A DNA stretch of 64,000 nucleotides from Halobacteriovorax marinus SJ (GCF_000210915.2 NC_016620.1:744001-808000), one strand, 5' to 3'. Positions 9,108 to 18,855 are shown, counted from the first letter of the stretch. Numbers and translations: made by a program. The notes: generated from the letters alone by a model not told the origin.

Positions 9108-9758
9108 TTATTTCACTATATAAACTTCCGCTTTGTTTAAATAGTTCAATAATCTTTGGTTAAAATCGTTAGGCACTGAACCTAGCACATAGGGTTGCTC
9201 CAAATGTGCTAGGCCCAGTGTATTTAATTTAGGATAGCTTCGTAGAATATCTGTATGGAAGTGATCGTCTAGAAACTTCGTCCTTTGTAGGACTGGGAGT
9301 ATACAGGTATCGGTGAGAGAGAAACCTGAATGATGGAATGTTGAACGTCCTGTAATACTTTGTTCAAGCCGTCCAAGTTGTGTTTGAAGTAATAAAATAT
9401 TCTTTTCATAAGTTTCTTTGTCCTTTGCCGTCATGGCGGAATATTGAGTTATTGTAAGGGCGCTACAAAACTCAGACCAGGCTCGAAGTTTAGCCTTTTC
9501 TAGAGGATCGTCTGGGAGAAATTCTCCTCCGGTTATCTCATCTAGAAACTCGTTGATGACAGCGCTTTCAAAAATAATCTCATCATCAACTCTTAAGCAG
9601 GGTACTTTCCCAAGGGGAGAAATTTTTAGAAACCACTCTGGCTTATCCTTTAAGTCGATGTGTGTGACTTTGTGTTTAATGTCTTTCTTCAAAAGGGTAA
9701 TAATCGACCTTTGAACAAAAGGGCATAAATCAAAGCTTATGAGTTCTAAGGTTTTCAT
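9108..9758 (-). CDS. glutathione S-transferase family protein
   Basis: 216 residues from the ATG at 9758, which has GGAG just upstream; longer reading frames extend into the divergent promoter. The N-terminal thioredoxin-like domain has CPFVQR near residues 12-17 (a possible catalytic Cys, as in omega-like GSTs), the cis-proline region GKVPCL, and the glutathione-binding ESAVINEFLDE. The C-terminal half is helical. It probably conjugates or reduces thiol adducts in the cytoplasm; the substrate is unknown. It is transcribed divergently from the MATE exporter, which may share a detoxification role. Confidence 0.85.
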   Translation of the reverse strand: MKTLELISFDLCPFVQRSIITLLKKDIKHKVTHIDLKDKPEWFLKISPLGKVPCLRVDDEIIFESAVINEFLDEITGGEFLPDDPLEKAKLRAWSEFCSALTITQYSAMTAKDKETYEKNILLLQTQLGRLEQSITGRSTFHHSGFSLTDTCILPVLQRTKFLDDHFHTDILRSYPKLNTLGLAHLEQPYVLGSVPNDFNQRLLNYLNKAEVYIVK

Positions 9759-9877
9759 TTTTTCTCCTCGTGAAAAGCTAAATTTAGTATAGGCGGGTAA
9801 TTTATTTAGAGTGTTATGTCTAAGTGACCTCTTTGTTAAAATTGTGCAAACTTCTAAGGAGGTGCTATAACCGTTAT

Positions 9878-11224
9878 ATGAAAGCACAATTGACGCAAGG
9901 AGATATCACTAAGCAACTTGTCTCATTAGCTGGGCCAATGATCTTTGGTGTCTTTTCAATCATTATTTTTAATCTCGTCGATACATACTATATCGGAAAA
10001 TTGGGACATAGAGAGTTGGCCGCAGTGGCCTTCACGTTTCCTATTCCGCTCATAGTTGGTGCTGTTGCTTTTGGTATTGGGATCGCGGCGACTTCATTCG
10101 TTTCGATGGCCCTTGGCTCTGGGCGCTCTCACGAAGTTGCACGCTATGCTACTGACAGTATTTCTATGGTTGTTATCCTTGGGATAATTTTGGCCATTAT
10201 TGGTGAGCTAACAATTGAGCCGCTCTTTCTCTTTATGGGTGCACCCAAAGATCTCATTCCTCTTATCGCAGAGTATATGCGCGTTTGGTATCTCTCTATT
10301 CCTCTCATTGTGATTCCAATGACAGGCAATAGTGTTATTAGAGCAATGGGAAATACAAAGTTTCCTGCCATGGTGATGGCCGTTGCAGGGCTTGGAAATT
10401 TTATTTTTGATCCACTTCTCATTTTTGGTATTGGACCGTTTCCGGCCATGGGACTAAAGGGAGCAGCAGTGGCGACAGCCATCTCTCGCTTCTTTACTTT
10501 GATTGCGGCCCTCTATGTTTTAAGAAAGAAATACGATGTTCTTACGAATCCTTTTATTCCTTTTAAACAACTCTTAGATAATTGGAGAAAGATTACTCAA
10601 GTTGCGTTCCCTGCGTTTTTAAATAATTTAGTTAATCCAATTGCAATGTTTATACTTACAAAACTAGTGGCCTCTCATGGTGAAATTGTTGTGGCCGGCT
10701 TTGGAGTGGGGACGAGAATAGAGTCTCTCTTTGCTATTGTTTTAATCGGTGTTGCAGCTTCGCTCTCTCCATTTGTGGGACAGAATTATGGAGCGAAGAA
10801 GTACTCGCGAATTAGAAAGGCTATATACTTGGCCAATAAATATTCTGCTCTATGGATTTTTATTTGCGGAATTTTTCTTATGTTCTTAGCTGATGGACTC
10901 GTTCGCGTATTTAACGACAACCCAAAAGTTATTGAAGTGGCCAGTACATATTTAAAGATTATGATCTTCTCAATTATTGGTCTTGCTCTCATGCAAAACT
11001 CTGTAGCCTCACATAATTCCATTGGAAAATCTAAGACTTCGTTAACGATTAATCTTCTAAGAATTTTTGTGATCCACCTTCCACTGGCCATTGTGCTTGG
11101 AAATCTCTTCTCGTATGAGGGAATTTATTGGGCCGGCTTTATCGCCAACTTCCTTGGTGGAATCATTGGCTCTTTCTTTCTCTATAAGCTCTTTCAGAAG
11201 TTTCCAGCAGAAGACCCTATCTAA
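9878..11224 (+). CDS. MATE family efflux transporter
   Basis: 449 residues from the ATG at 9878; an AGGAGG lies 14 bases upstream, a rather long spacing. About twelve hydrophobic segments are arranged as two similar halves. The start LVSLAGPMIFGVFSIIIFNLVDTY is typical of MATE proteins, where the Asp in LVDTYYIG is conserved. These inner-membrane antiporters export drugs or metabolites in exchange for Na+ or H+. It is divergent from the glutathione transferase. Confidence 0.88.
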   Translation: MKAQLTQGDITKQLVSLAGPMIFGVFSIIIFNLVDTYYIGKLGHRELAAVAFTFPIPLIVGAVAFGIGIAATSFVSMALGSGRSHEVARYATDSISMVVILGIILAIIGELTIEPLFLFMGAPKDLIPLIAEYMRVWYLSIPLIVIPMTGNSVIRAMGNTKFPAMVMAVAGLGNFIFDPLLIFGIGPFPAMGLKGAAVATAISRFFTLIAALYVLRKKYDVLTNPFIPFKQLLDNWRKITQVAFPAFLNNLVNPIAMFILTKLVASHGEIVVAGFGVGTRIESLFAIVLIGVAASLSPFVGQNYGAKKYSRIRKAIYLANKYSALWIFICGIFLMFLADGLVRVFNDNPKVIEVASTYLKIMIFSIIGLALMQNSVASHNSIGKSKTSLTINLLRIFVIHLPLAIVLGNLFSYEGIYWAGFIANFLGGIIGSFFLYKLFQKFPAEDPI

Positions 11225-11332
11225 GTGTTTGAATATTAATAGTTTACCTCTCGTGTTGCTGTGCAAAAAATACAGGTTCTAATGCATTAATTTAAGGAGC
11301 TGATATAGTGGGCCCATTCAAAAGGAGCCCTT

Positions 11333-13003
11333 GTGCGCGTAAGCTTAATTCTACTTTCACTACTCATTCTTAGTTCTTGCTCAAAGAGCGAACAGGCCGC
11401 TAGTGGTGCTGGGAAAGAGTTGATTGCCTCATCTATTTATGGGGGCGATAGAGTTGAAGAGGGAAAGTGGAAGAGTGTCGTCTCCATTTCAAAACTTAAT
11501 TATAAAGACGAAGTGACAACAAGCTTTTGTACGGGAACGCTTATTGATAAGAAAACAGTACTAAGTGCTGCTCACTGTTTTAAGCGCGTGAAAGATTACT
11601 ACCTGCGCTCGGCCGCAATCACTCTAGATAATATAGACGCTAAAGAGAGAAGCTTTATCAGAATTAAGAATGTGAGAATTCATCCTGACTATACGGGAGA
11701 GAATTCTGCTAGTGACTTTGCTCTCATTGACCTTGAGAGCGAGGCAAATGTGTCTGACGATGAGATTCTTCCTATCTACACATCTACTGACTATGAAAAA
11801 GGTCAAGGTGTAGAGTTAGTTGGTTTTGGAAAAACGGAAGCTGGTACAAATGGAATAAAGTTTGAAGTCTCTACGCAGATTAGAGAAGACTTACAAACTG
11901 AGTTCAGTGCTGGTGGGAACGGAAAGGATACTTGTGCTGGCGACTCTGGTGGTCCGCTCTTTATTAAAAATGAAGAGGGTATCTTTGCACTGGCGGGAGT
12001 AACTTCAAGAACTCCCGATGATGCTAATTCCTATTGTGGTGATAAAACAATTTATGGAAAAGCTGCTCACGCGATGAAGTGGATTGAAAGTGAGAGGCTT
12101 ATAGATAAAGCGCTAGCACTGAACTCTAAAGAGTCTATCGACGTTTTAAAGTTGGCAGCGAAATCTTTTCGTAAGTACTATAAAGTCTATCAGCACCTTG
12201 GAGAGTATTATCTAAAATTCTCCATGCATGATTTAGCGGAGTCAGCTCTTCTTAAGGCGATTATTCTAAGAAAGGATGACAAGAGATCGCTAGATCTTCT
12301 TAGGGAACTCTATTCAGTGACTGGCGATATCGATAAGGAAATTACAATTTTAAAGAGATTACTCTTTCTCTCTCCGGGAGAAGAGTCTTACTTTCTTCGT
12401 TTAGATTTCTTTGGTCAGACGAGTGAGGCAGAAATCACTCGAGGGCTTGGTCGCTTTAGAAGTGGTGATATCCACATGGCACTAGCTGATTTAGAACTGC
12501 ACCGAGATAATAGTAGAGCGGCCTTTGTTCTTTCATTCTGTGAATTTAAGTCTAGAAATTACGAAGAGGCCAAGATCATTTTAAACTCAATAAAAGAAGA
12601 AATTCCCTTTGTCGATATCCGCGATAGTAGAGGTGATAGCTTTCTTATGGCCGCTGTGTTTGAAGGGGAAGAAGAGATTGTTCGAGAGCTTCTACGATTT
12701 AAACCCAACCTAAAGGTGAAGGATAGTTATGGAAATAACTTGGCCCAAATCGCATGGTGGGCAAAGGAATTCTCTCTTGTAAAATTAATGGTCTCCCTTG
12801 GAGTTGAGTGGAATGCCAATGACTACTTCCAACAATTTATCTACTTCATTCAAGGAGAGAGAATTTCCGAAGTTAGATTTTTCTTAGATATGGGAGTTGA
12901 TATCAATTTAGTAGGGCCAAAGGGTGAAAGAGCGATTAACCTAGCTAGAGAAACCGGAAACCTTGAACTCATAAAGTTGATTGAAAACTATGGCAAAGAA
13001 TAG
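11333..13003 (+). CDS. trypsin-like protease lipoprotein fused to TPR and ankyrin repeats
   Basis: A 556-residue protein from a GTG with AAGGAG upstream. The signal peptide ends in a lipobox (LSSC, Cys16). Residues about 37-250 form an S1 serine protease: His81 (SAAHCF), Asp128 (SDFALIDL) and Ser205 (GDSGGPLF). Residues about 260-420 are helical TPR-like repeats, and about 425-556 hold ankyrin-like repeats (DSRGDSFLMAAVFEGEEEIV, then DSYGNN, then GPKGERAINLA). It is a predicted envelope-anchored protease with protein-contact modules. The next gene starts inside its 3' end. Confidence 0.8.
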   Translation: MRVSLILLSLLILSSCSKSEQAASGAGKELIASSIYGGDRVEEGKWKSVVSISKLNYKDEVTTSFCTGTLIDKKTVLSAAHCFKRVKDYYLRSAAITLDNIDAKERSFIRIKNVRIHPDYTGENSASDFALIDLESEANVSDDEILPIYTSTDYEKGQGVELVGFGKTEAGTNGIKFEVSTQIREDLQTEFSAGGNGKDTCAGDSGGPLFIKNEEGIFALAGVTSRTPDDANSYCGDKTIYGKAAHAMKWIESERLIDKALALNSKESIDVLKLAAKSFRKYYKVYQHLGEYYLKFSMHDLAESALLKAIILRKDDKRSLDLLRELYSVTGDIDKEITILKRLLFLSPGEESYFLRLDFFGQTSEAEITRGLGRFRSGDIHMALADLELHRDNSRAAFVLSFCEFKSRNYEEAKIILNSIKEEIPFVDIRDSRGDSFLMAAVFEGEEEIVRELLRFKPNLKVKDSYGNNLAQIAWWAKEFSLVKLMVSLGVEWNANDYFQQFIYFIQGERISEVRFFLDMGVDINLVGPKGERAINLARETGNLELIKLIENYGKE

Positions 13004-13739
13004 AGAACAATATAAATCAAAAATCCTAAAAACAGAATTAATCACACCTAACCTCAGAAGACTGACAGTTGATATTGCTGGGCTTGAACATATTGATTCA
13101 AATGCTAGAGGTGGTTATATAAAGCTAGCGGTCATGAGAGACGGTGAGGAACTAAAGAGAAGTATCTCTATCGCTGAAGTAGACACTGAAAAGAAAGTCA
13201 TGGCGCTCGATTTTGTTAATCACGGCGGAGCTGGTCCAGCAGCGCAATTTGCTAGAGAGGCCACGGTAAATAGTGAGATCACTTTCTACGGGCCAGGACC
13301 TAGAAGAGATGTGGACACAACATGTTCTGAGTATATTTTCGTAGGAGATATGACAGCGTTTCCCGCTCTTAAAGCTCAACTTGAATTAATGAAAGAGAGA
13401 AATGAAGCAAAGAAATGTCACGTTATCGTAGAGGCGAAATCTAGTGAGGACTTCTCATACTTTTCTAAACTAGAGGATTATGAGCACTTTGATTTTACAT
13501 TCATTGAAGGGAATTTCACGGCACTTTCGCTACTTGAAAACTTAAAGAAGACTTCCATCGATACTTCTAAGAACCTCTCTCTTTGGTGCGCCGGTGAGCG
13601 CTTGGCGATCAATGAAATTCGCGGCTATCTAAGAGAGAATAGTGAGCTAAATTTTGAAGATAAGTATACGAGTAGCTATTGGCAATGTGGCCTAGATCAG
13701 AGTGAGCATTCAAAATTAAAGAAAACGGATGTTATTTAA
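12990..13739 (+). CDS. siderophore-interacting protein (ferric-siderophore reductase family)
   Basis: 249 residues from the ATG at 12990, overlapping the end of the protease gene by 14 bases. Family landmarks are the FAD-binding RSISIAEV, the DFVNHGGAGPAAQFA stretch (usually DFxxHGxxGPAxxWA), YGPGPRR, and the NAD(P)H-domain entry FVGDMTAFPAL. Such enzymes release iron from imported siderophores by reducing it in the cytoplasm. The aromatic YxIR of the canonical FAD site is replaced by SISI. No uptake genes are adjacent, so its partner is not visible. Confidence 0.8.
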   Translation: MAKNREQYKSKILKTELITPNLRRLTVDIAGLEHIDSNARGGYIKLAVMRDGEELKRSISIAEVDTEKKVMALDFVNHGGAGPAAQFAREATVNSEITFYGPGPRRDVDTTCSEYIFVGDMTAFPALKAQLELMKERNEAKKCHVIVEAKSSEDFSYFSKLEDYEHFDFTFIEGNFTALSLLENLKKTSIDTSKNLSLWCAGERLAINEIRGYLRENSELNFEDKYTSSYWQCGLDQSEHSKLKKTDVI

Positions 13740-13773
13740 AACTCTATAAGTTATTGGTATTAAAGACCTTTTA

Positions 13774-13798
13774 GGGCCGATGATTCTTTGTACGGCCC
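13774..13798 (+). terminator. possible terminator hairpin
   Basis: GGGCCG and CGGCCC form a six-base GC-rich stem with a 13-base loop, 35 bp past the siderophore-protein gene. There is no strong T run after it, so it could instead be a leader structure of the next gene. Confidence 0.35.
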
Positions 13799-13852
13799 GT
13801 GTAATTTCTACACTTAGAGCTTCCCTGTGCGCGTTTCACCTTATTCTAAGGT

Positions 13853-14944
13853 ATGCAAAATTTTAAGCGTCTACCTTCATTTATTCTTCTATTGGCCATG
13901 AGTCTCGCTCCTTTGAGTACGCTTTCGGCAGAGATCGATTCCTATAGAAATGCTCGCTTTTCGGGAGAGGGTTCAAGTTATATTGACTCTGTTATTAACG
14001 AAAGAATGAAGAGCGCAGTCCTAGAGTTAAATGATTTAGAAGTTGCTTGTCCAGTTAACGCACGAGAGGGGGATGATGTCTATGATGTGATGAAGTCACA
14101 TATTTCTTCTCCTTTTATTGGTCACGCCATTGCAGTTGAATTTGATGAAACACTTCCTGAGGGAAGAATTGTAAGAACGAATTTTGATTACTCAGTCTAC
14201 TCAACCATTAACTGGCTAGAAGGTGTCTCTTTAAACTTAAAAGGACTCTTAGGCGTAACAAAGATTGGTGGAAGAAGAGTTGGCGTTGATAAACTTGGAC
14301 ACTTCTTTGTAGAGGGCTTTGGCTTCTTTAGAAGGGCCTACGTAAAGAAAGAGGGAAGTGTTGCTAACGCTATTCGCTGGGGGAAGTTCACTGAGAACTC
14401 TTACTTTGGACTGACGACGACAGGTGTTTACTCCAATGCCGATCTCGTGGCGAACTTCAATGGTATGAGATTTTGGAACATGCTCTTTCTCTTTGAAAAG
14501 GATGCAGCTTTCAACTCTAAGAACCGCTATAGTGAAACACCATTTTTAAGTTGTGATAATGCCAAGTGGAAGTTGAATAAGAAATTTAGTATTCGCTACT
14601 TTGTTGATGATAGTTGGGATGAGAGTTTAAATTGTAATTACTATGATTCAGAAAAGATTCAAGATGCTGTCGTCAATGCACAGGCCATCCAAATGGGGTA
14701 TAGCGAACTCTCTAAGAATGATGGAATGGTTTGTCCAAGAGTGAAGAGAGATTGCTCTTACGAAAAATATAAGTATGGAAAATTCGCAAGAGACCTTCTG
14801 CACGAATCATGCTTTGATGAAAAGAAAGCGTATAGAGTGAATCCTGAACTATATAATTATGCCAACTTCCCAAGCTTCTACGATGGAGGAGCTGTCTATG
14901 AATGGAGCGAGTGGAGCACCACTTCCGAGAATATCTTCAACTAA
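13853..14944 (+). CDS. secreted protein, unknown
   Basis: A 363-residue protein with a signal peptide (cut near ..STLSA-EI, residue 25). The mature part has several Cys pairs and a conserved-looking segment around VDKLGHFFVEGFGFFRRAY, in which His and Glu spaced HFFVE lie near residue 150. I cannot assign a family. The start lacks a well-spaced ribosome site, so it is less certain. It converges on the LAS peptidase gene with 10 bp between the stops. Confidence 0.6.
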   Translation: MQNFKRLPSFILLLAMSLAPLSTLSAEIDSYRNARFSGEGSSYIDSVINERMKSAVLELNDLEVACPVNAREGDDVYDVMKSHISSPFIGHAIAVEFDETLPEGRIVRTNFDYSVYSTINWLEGVSLNLKGLLGVTKIGGRRVGVDKLGHFFVEGFGFFRRAYVKKEGSVANAIRWGKFTENSYFGLTTTGVYSNADLVANFNGMRFWNMLFLFEKDAAFNSKNRYSETPFLSCDNAKWKLNKKFSIRYFVDDSWDESLNCNYYDSEKIQDAVVNAQAIQMGYSELSKNDGMVCPRVKRDCSYEKYKYGKFARDLLHESCFDEKKAYRVNPELYNYANFPSFYDGGAVYEWSEWSTTSENIFN

Positions 14945-14954
14945 GAGCTAGTCC

Positions 14955-16283
14955 CTAGAGACCGTTGTTACAGGTCTCTAAAGTCTTATCGGCCTCTTCA
15001 TCAAAGCAGACATGGATATGATTATCGTGACCGCGCATATGTGTGGCCGCAGTCTCTCTTTTAATTGTCGGATCGTTGAAGTAAATCGGCGAACCTCCGG
15101 CCCTTTCAAGGAGTTCGATAAAGCGCTGAGTTTTATCGCGAGAATATCTCTCCCATCCATACTTAAGTCCATTCGTCGTATCATCGTCATTCTTTCTAAA
15201 AGGTCTTAGATCGATACAATCTCCAGAGCCGTGAGTACTGTGACTTCTCCACGATCTTGGGTGATAGAGATCTCCAAACATGGCCTTACAACCTGGCTCA
15301 CTACATTCTTGTTGCCACTTCTTTAGTACTTGTGTGAAAGCACAAAGAGCATTGGGCTTTAAGTAGGCATCGGAATTTGCCTTATCATCACCTCGGTAGT
15401 GGATACTTCCAAAAGGACCTGCACCGTTGCTATCAATTGGAACTTTTACGAGTTCTTTTCTTCTTTCAATTGGAGTATTTCCTCTCCAGTCTTGGTGAGA
15501 GGGAACGACTTCAAGATCTGAAAGTCTAAAGTTTGGATCGTCACTCGAGAAATTCTTTAAGATGCTTCTAAAGGCATCGAATTGATTATCTTTAATTGGC
15601 ATTGATCCTTCAAAGAAATTACACTCTCTAAAATTTACGTAATTAGATTGAAGCTCATTGCTATCGTCGTCGATAACAGTCATTTCATAGCTTGAGAAAC
15701 AAGTTTCAGCTTCACCTTCTGGAAGTTCTTCATCTGGTATACAGCAATTTCTTACTTTGAATTTTCCATTCTCCATATTGAGTTTAATATAGTAATTTCT
15801 ATCGTCTTCAATTCCTGGAGTATCGTAGAGGGGAGAGTCCTTCTCTACGGCAAAAGTATATTGATCGACGGAGCGAAGACTTTTAATACTCATCCAGCCT
15901 TTGTCGTTCTTTTGAACTCTCGTTTGTCGTCCCGTTCCTAGGGCAACACTCTTAATATTGTCGGCCGAGCGACCTCTCGTTCTATGTTTAAGTTCATTCT
16001 CTGCTTTTTCAGAAGGAGTGGTAAGAACCTTTACAGGCACGCGACCATTTTCAGATCCTTCAAATTGTTCATAGACTTGTGGGTCGATGAAGACAATAGA
16101 GCCTCTTGGAATATACTTGTCTTTAATATTGGCGTTTTCAAGGTTTCTAAAATTCTCGTACATTTTATCACCTTGTCTATACTCATCACTAACATAGAAC
16201 GGAGGGAAGTCCACAAGATCTTCGTAGCATTCATAGCTTGCAAAAACTGAAGTTGAAAGAAGTAGAAGAAGGAGTGTTTTCAT
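14955..16283 (-). CDS. LAS-type (MepA-like) secreted peptidoglycan hydrolase
   Basis: 442 residues from the ATG at 16283, two bases after the stop of the upstream gene. A signal peptide (..VFAS) is followed by about 320 residues with SH3-like beta strands. The C-terminal catalytic part has HSTHGSGDCIDL near residues 348-359 and GHDNHIHV near the end. These are the H..H..D plus HxH zinc pattern of LAS peptidases such as MepA and D-Ala-D-Ala peptidases. It probably cuts peptidoglycan cross-links in the periplasm or in prey. Coupled with the preceding secreted-protein gene. Confidence 0.72.
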   Translation of the reverse strand: MKTLLLLLLSTSVFASYECYEDLVDFPPFYVSDEYRQGDKMYENFRNLENANIKDKYIPRGSIVFIDPQVYEQFEGSENGRVPVKVLTTPSEKAENELKHRTRGRSADNIKSVALGTGRQTRVQKNDKGWMSIKSLRSVDQYTFAVEKDSPLYDTPGIEDDRNYYIKLNMENGKFKVRNCCIPDEELPEGEAETCFSSYEMTVIDDDSNELQSNYVNFRECNFFEGSMPIKDNQFDAFRSILKNFSSDDPNFRLSDLEVVPSHQDWRGNTPIERRKELVKVPIDSNGAGPFGSIHYRGDDKANSDAYLKPNALCAFTQVLKKWQQECSEPGCKAMFGDLYHPRSWRSHSTHGSGDCIDLRPFRKNDDDTTNGLKYGWERYSRDKTQRFIELLERAGGSPIYFNDPTIKRETAATHMRGHDNHIHVCFDEEADKTLETCNNGL

Positions 16284-16284
16284 T

Positions 16285-16728
16285 TTAATCGCCACCGGTA
16301 ATTTCCATGTTCTGAGTACAAAGTATTTTCTTATTTTTTAAAATCTTAAATTCGAGAGTCCCTCCGTGAAAGGTTTGGACTTCTTCAAACCATTTCATCA
16401 ATTCAATATCTGCTATTCCTTCTTCTGATATTGGCGCCTCGAGAGTTTTTGAAAATTTCATATTCTCAAGGTCTTTACCAGTATAGGTCAATTTCAGTTG
16501 GTCACCGTCTTTAAACTTAAGGCGTCCGTATTCACCATCATGAATGGAAAGAGATTTAGGGAGTTTAGACCACTTCTTTACAGGGATGGCCTTCTTGCCA
16601 ACGAAATTCATACCACTTAGCTCAGCAGAAATTTCGCTGCTATCACAGGGGCCAGCAGCGTGGGCCTGCAACAAAAGTAGGCAGAATGTAGAAAAAATTA
16701 GTCCTCTCACAAAGGACTTATCGGGCAT
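16285..16728 (-). CDS. secreted protein, unknown
   Basis: 147 residues with a signal peptide (cut near ..LQAHA-AG, residue 24), two Cys likely forming a disulphide (Cys28 and Cys138), and otherwise beta-rich sequence. It lies 2 bp upstream of the LAS peptidase gene in the same operon and could be a helper or inhibitor of it, but no motif supports that. I do not recognise the family. Confidence 0.55.
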   Translation of the reverse strand: MPDKSFVRGLIFSTFCLLLLQAHAAGPCDSSEISAELSGMNFVGKKAIPVKKWSKLPKSLSIHDGEYGRLKFKDGDQLKLTYTGKDLENMKFSKTLEAPISEEGIADIELMKWFEEVQTFHGGTLEFKILKNKKILCTQNMEITGGD

Positions 16729-16742
16729 TTAGACCCAATTCT

Positions 16743-17138
16743 TTAAAAAAAGCTCTTTATGTGACTAGCTACTGTATCTGGGTAAAAGTACGTGAGAAGA
16801 AGGGCAATAAGCGCCGGAAGTGACTGAATAAAGAAGATTTTCCTTGAGGCCGTAAGGGCACCGTAGACTCCCGCAACGACGACGCAAATGAGGAAGAAGA
16901 CCTGAAATTGGTGACCAATTTGTCCGCCTTTATAAAGTCCGTAAACGAGGCTAGCACTCAAGAATCCGTTATAGAGCCCTTGATTGGCGGCCAAGACCTT
17001 TGAGCTTCTAGCCGCTTCAAGCTTGTGTCCAAAGACTTTCAACCCAAGTGGCCTATCCCAGTGAAACATCTCTAGGATGAGAAAGAAGAAGTGCAGTAGG
17101 GCAACGAGTGCGGTGAAAATCTTTGCAGTTAGAATCAT
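16743..17138 (-). CDS. DUF1304 membrane protein
   Basis: 131 residues with four hydrophobic segments and the family features: HFFFLILEMFHWDRP near residues 16-30 and the NQGLYNGFLS motif near 53-62. DUF1304 proteins are small inner-membrane proteins of unknown function. It sits 14 bp upstream of the two secreted-protein genes on the same strand and may be the first gene of that operon. Confidence 0.8.
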   Translation of the reverse strand: MILTAKIFTALVALLHFFFLILEMFHWDRPLGLKVFGHKLEAARSSKVLAANQGLYNGFLSASLVYGLYKGGQIGHQFQVFFLICVVVAGVYGALTASRKIFFIQSLPALIALLLTYFYPDTVASHIKSFF

Positions 17139-17228
17139 GGTGGTCCTTATTCTTTAAGTTATTCTAGTTTACTTAAGTATAGTTTATGAAGGTACTTTGC
17201 TGAAGTATTTATTTTTGGCGCGAAAGTA

Positions 17229-17246
17229 TGTTCTATTCCTAGAACA
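17229..17246. promoter_or_regulatory. inverted-repeat operator
   Basis: TGTTCTA-TTCC-TAGAACA is a perfect 7-4-7 inverted repeat, 88 bp before the 17334 gene and 91 bp upstream of the divergent DUF1304 gene. It could bind a dimeric repressor; the GAAC-type halves are vaguely LexA-like but the regulator is not known. Confidence 0.45.
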
Positions 17247-17333
17247 TAATTTTATAAAATGTTGAAATTTCTTCTTCCTATTTTGGCATGTGCTTTGCAT
17301 TAGATACTGGGCGAATTAGGGAAAGGAGAAAAA

Positions 17334-18500
17334 ATGAATAAGCAAATCTTAATTATAATGTTATTACTTACAGCTTCAGCTTTTGCGGAGACTACAGCTG
17401 GGAATCTTCAACTATTTAATGTGGGTTCAGGTAATTCTCGTGGAGAGTATCTAGAGTTCAATGAGTCAAAGCCAAGTTTAAAAAGAGAGATTTCTGCTCT
17501 TAGATATTTTAGCGCTGATCTTGAGATGGATAAGGATATTGCGATAAGGGGTATTAAGCAAGTTGCCTTGGTAATTAATCATACGTCTAATGGTGAAGTA
17601 TCTTTTCAAGCTGCATTCCACTCTATTAAAGAGAGTGTAGTGAAGAGCGGTGTACATGATGGTTTAATTATTCCAGCTTTAAATTTGATTGATTCATATA
17701 TAGTTAATGGTCGTAAGGATCTCGTTGCAAATTTAAGTCCCGTTATTTCAGGACTTAATCCTAAGATTGGTTCACTTCTAAGGTCTAACTTAAACTTAGA
17801 AACAGAATTTGATATTAGGTCTGAGCTTCAGCAAAAATTGAGCTTAGTTGATAGTGCTGACTTTTCTGATATGGAATCAGAGGAAGAGTTTTCTAGAAAC
17901 TTTGGACTGACTTCAACAGTGAATCCAGATTTTAACGAAGTGAATATTGAGTTTTTCAGAACTGAAACAGTAAGAACATTAGGTGAAAATACGAGGGGAC
18001 CAAGAGAGTTTGAAGGGGATAATAATACTGATATCGAAGTTTTTGCTAATCCATCAGGTCGTGGCCCTATTATGGGGGAGAGGGTTTCAAGCGGAAATGC
18101 TTGTATGAGAGGTTGTATTGGAGGATTTGTTGGAGGTGGTTTTGCTGGAATTCCTGCAGGCATTCCAGGTATTGTTTTTGGTGGTATTGGTGGAGGTATT
18201 GCTGGTTGCGTATCTTCTTGTGGGGGAGGCTCTCCAGAAGAGACTCCGCCTGTATCTACTCCACACATTGATAATCCTCCTACTATTGTAGAGCCACCAG
18301 TTGAAGATACTCCAGATGACGAAGTGCCTGAGGACGAAACACCTGATGAAGAACCTGAGGATGATGATAATCCAGATGATGATGGTGACGAGGATAGTAG
18401 GGGCTTTGGGTTATTTTCTCTAAGAGAATTTGAGGAGAATAACTTTATGAACAATGTTAGAATTAGAAATAATATAAGATTTAATGAACAAGGGTTATAA
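17334..18500 (+). CDS. secreted protein with glycine zipper and acidic Pro-rich tail, unknown
   Basis: 388 residues, start supported by AAAGGAG. A signal peptide (..SAFA) leads to a helical N-terminal domain of about 220 residues. A glycine-rich hydrophobic segment (about 255-300) with four flanking Cys follows, able to insert in or pack on a membrane. Then comes a long Pro/Asp/Glu tail to about residue 360. Glycine zippers occur in outer-membrane and toxin-like proteins. No known family recognised. The next gene follows after 3 bp. Confidence 0.55.
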   Translation: MNKQILIIMLLLTASAFAETTAGNLQLFNVGSGNSRGEYLEFNESKPSLKREISALRYFSADLEMDKDIAIRGIKQVALVINHTSNGEVSFQAAFHSIKESVVKSGVHDGLIIPALNLIDSYIVNGRKDLVANLSPVISGLNPKIGSLLRSNLNLETEFDIRSELQQKLSLVDSADFSDMESEEEFSRNFGLTSTVNPDFNEVNIEFFRTETVRTLGENTRGPREFEGDNNTDIEVFANPSGRGPIMGERVSSGNACMRGCIGGFVGGGFAGIPAGIPGIVFGGIGGGIAGCVSSCGGGSPEETPPVSTPHIDNPPTIVEPPVEDTPDDEVPEDETPDEEPEDDDNPDDDGDEDSRGFGLFSLREFEENNFMNNVRIRNNIRFNEQGL

Positions 18501-18503
18501 GAA

Positions 18504-18803
18504 ATGAATAAGAATATAGTAATCGCATCTCTACTTTTTAGTATCTACGGTTCAATTGTGGGGCACTTTCTAGGGGCCCAAGAGGGACAAGCAATGGTAA
18601 GTTTCGTAGGGTTCTTTATTTCAGGATTGATTTTTTCTAAGATCACAAAGAGGGTGTTTAACTTTCCATTAGAGATCATTGTGATGGTGGTACTATTTCC
18701 TGTGGGAATACTTCTAGGGTATTCAAGTCTTTTAATCTTCAATATTCTATTGATTGTCGCACTTCAAGTGGTGGTAAAGCATCTCAGAGAAAATCAGGTG
18801 TAA
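18504..18803 (+). CDS. small membrane protein, unknown
   Basis: 99 residues with three to four hydrophobic segments covering nearly the whole protein. The start is 3 bp after the stop of the glycine-zipper protein gene, so they are co-transcribed and may act together at the envelope. No family recognised. Confidence 0.6.
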   Translation: MNKNIVIASLLFSIYGSIVGHFLGAQEGQAMVSFVGFFISGLIFSKITKRVFNFPLEIIVMVVLFPVGILLGYSSLLIFNILLIVALQVVVKHLRENQV

Positions 18804-18855
18804 AATAGACTTAAATCCCGACTTGTGGTAAATTCAAGTTTCGCATTACTTCAAT

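Noticed and set aside
17828-18454. 208-residue Ser/Pro-rich reading frame on the minus strand
   Set aside because: It is the antisense shadow of the acidic Pro/Asp/Glu tail and glycine zipper of the 17334-18500 gene, with no ribosome site of its own.
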